The notes under the pieces are model-generated. The model was not told where the DNA came from. It ran no database searches and worked only from the letters and a program-made list of their open reading frames with translations. A stretch of 64,000 nt of DNA from assembly GCF_014202645.1 (NCBI RefSeq), contig NZ_JACHHG010000002.1, forward strand, positions 1-64,000, in the 5' to 3' direction. This document shows, one piece after another, positions 62,907-64,000 of the stretch. Made by a program: the position numbers and the translations under genes. Positions within the stretch are counted from its first letter, which is position 1; each line of letters opens with the position of its first letter. The stretch comes from Deinobacterium chartae. GTDB taxonomy: Bacteria > Deinococcota > Deinococci > Deinococcales > Deinococcaceae.

Positions 62907-64000
62907 TTACCAGCCCGCGAAGGTCCGCTGGGTTCGGAGCGCAGGCAGCACCCACAGACCGCCCGAGATCAGCGTCACCCGCGCTCCGCTGCGGGTCAGC
63001 GCGCTCACCTCGAGGTCGTCCGAGCCCACCATGAAGTCCACGTGCACGCGGCTGTGGTTGCCGCCGTGCGCGCGGAACGCCTCGAGGCTCATGGCGTCGC
63101 CGCCTTCGAGGGTGACCGGGTAGGCGCGGCCCAGCGCCAGGTGGCAGGCGGCGTTCTCGTCGATCAGCGTGCTGTAAAACACCCGGCCCGCACGGCCCAC
63201 CAGACCGTCTTGCGGGACCAGCGCGACCTCGCCCAGGCGCGAGGCCCCCTCGTCCGCCTCGAGGATGCCCCGAAGGGCTTCGGTGCCGCGCTGGGCGCTG
63301 AACTGCACCACCCGGCCCGCCTCGAAGCGCAGCTCGAGCCCCTCGATCAGCTGCCCGCCCACGATCAGCGGCTTGGTGGCGCGCACGCGGCCCTCGACGC
63401 GCGCGCGGTGCGGCAGGGTCGAGATCTCCTCGGTGGGCAGGTTGGGAATGACCGAAAACCCCAGCGCGGTCGCGACGCGCGGGCCGAACCAGCGGTGTCC
63501 CTCGGGCAGACCCACGGTCAAGTCGGTGCCAGGGGCCGCGAAGTGCAGCGCCTCGATCGCCAGGGCATCGAGCTGGGCGCAGCGGCGCATCAGCCGGTCG
63601 GCGTGCGCGTCCCAGGCGAGCAGCGGTTCTTCCTGGTCCAGGCGGGTCAGCACAAAGAGCTGCTCCCACAGCCAATCGAGGGCCGCAGACGCCTCGAGGT
63701 CGGGCCGTAAGAAAGTCGCCCAGGCCGGGGTGGCGACCGGCAGCACCGACCAGTTGAAGCGCACCCTCGAGCGCAGCTTGCCGTACTCCTCGGCACGGGC
63801 CGCCAAGGCCGCCGAGACCCGCGCGGCCCGAACGGGCGGGGTGGCGGCGGCTCCGGCCGGGTCGGGGGCGGTGAAGGTCAAGATGGCCTGCCCCGCCTCG
63901 GCGTGCTGCATCAGCGCGTCGATGCGCCACTGCGACACCGCCCCCAGGGCTTCTTCAGGGGCGTGCAGCACGTGCGAGCGGGCCAGCGGGGCGTCCTCGA
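62907..64000 (-). CDS. M29-family aminopeptidase (partial, runs off right edge)
   Basis: The 3' portion of a cobalt/zinc aminopeptidase of the AmpS/PepS/AmpT (M29) family. At least 364 residues are readable, with the frame still open at 64000. Landmarks are GLPEGHRWFGPRVATALGFSVIPNLPTEEISTLPHRARVEGRVRATKPLI, where E/H ligands and NLPTEE are diagnostic, GEVALVP, YSTLIDENAACHLALGRAYP with DENAACH near the active site, and HVDFMVGSDDLEV. In intact members the length is about 370-410, so only a short N-terminal part is missing. A frame ATG at 63971 exists but lies inside the conserved region. Confidence 0.9.
   Translation of the reverse strand, partial: EDAPLARSHVLHAPEEALGAVSQWRIDALMQHAEAGQAILTFTAPDPAGAAATPPVRAARVSAALAARAEEYGKLRSRVRFNWSVLPVATPAWATFLRPDLEASAALDWLWEQLFVLTRLDQEEPLLAWDAHADRLMRRCAQLDALAIEALHFAAPGTDLTVGLPEGHRWFGPRVATALGFSVIPNLPTEEISTLPHRARVEGRVRATKPLIVGGQLIEGLELRFEAGRVVQFSAQRGTEALRGILEADEGASRLGEVALVPQDGLVGRAGRVFYSTLIDENAACHLALGRAYPVTLEGGDAMSLEAFRAHGGNHSRVHVDFMVGSDDLEVSALTRSGARVTLISGGLWVLPALRTQRTFAGW

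Overview
The window is GC-rich, densely coded bacterial DNA that fits the Deinococcales (Deinococcus and relatives). The pointers are a [LysW]-lysine hydrolase of the aminoadipate lysine route, a Mug-type glycosylase carrying the GTAPS motif I associate with the Deinococcus enzyme, type IV pilus genes, and above all the promoter style. For roughly half of the genes a TAnnnT -10 box lies only 5-9 bases before the start codon, so the mRNA would begin at or next to the start codon (leaderless), as reported for Deinococcus. I cannot name genus or species. No rRNA, tRNA, CRISPR array, intact transposon or prophage was seen. 

Layout. 0-10 kb: gatA, a DUF4388 protein, threonylcarbamoyl-AMP synthase overlapping scpB, divergent pilC, a glycerophosphodiesterase pair, a two-TM hypothetical, lysK overlapping an SLC13/TrkA-C transporter. 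10-22 kb: an HAD hydrolase with an extra C-terminal domain, a DHH phosphoesterase, a Crp-family regulator, a histone-deacetylase-fold enzyme, an inositol monophosphatase, a YiiX-like lipoprotein, purB, PspC and YvlD-type membrane proteins, panC overlapping pilT, and a photolyase-like antenna domain without the FAD domain. 22-26.7 kb: the two halves of a 3-oxoacid CoA-transferase separated by a Cys-rich secreted protein, a DUF4253 protein and greA; then mnmA. 

26.7-28.3 kb is a 1.6-kb AT-rich, decayed stretch with broken reading frames, including a TetR-family remnant without its DNA-binding domain. 28.3-41.2 kb: lysA, an ankyrin protein, mug with a sulfite-oxidase-like enzyme, a ParB/sulfiredoxin-fold protein, DinB-fold and DUF402 proteins, a long U32 protein, an EamA exporter, a universal stress protein, two rhodaneses and a SufT-like factor. 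41.3-47.6 kb is a maltose/maltodextrin locus: binding protein, two permeases with extra segments, and a GH13 hydrolase. malE and the hydrolase share a GGnAACGCTT upstream element that suggests one LacI-type regulator; the ATPase subunit is absent. 47.6-50.4 kb: a P-loop protein, a YfcE phosphodiesterase and an S10 peptidase. 50.5-53.8 kb is a proline catabolic operon (GntR regulator, proline dehydrogenase, P5C dehydrogenase). 53.8-58.9 kb: MATE exporter, TmrB-like protein, a structured non-coding segment, a second PilT, an MFS transporter. 59.2-62.8 kb: E1alpha, E1beta and E2 of a 2-oxoacid dehydrogenase complex, without E3. An M29 aminopeptidase runs off the right edge. 

The least expected signals are a CTCGAG hexamer that recurs far above chance inside and outside genes; a structured intergenic RNA candidate near 56.1 kb with two interlocked helices and a perfect complement of the 16S rRNA tail; a small secreted protein whose ribosome binding site is buried in a 12-bp hairpin; and the stand-alone photolyase-like N-domain.
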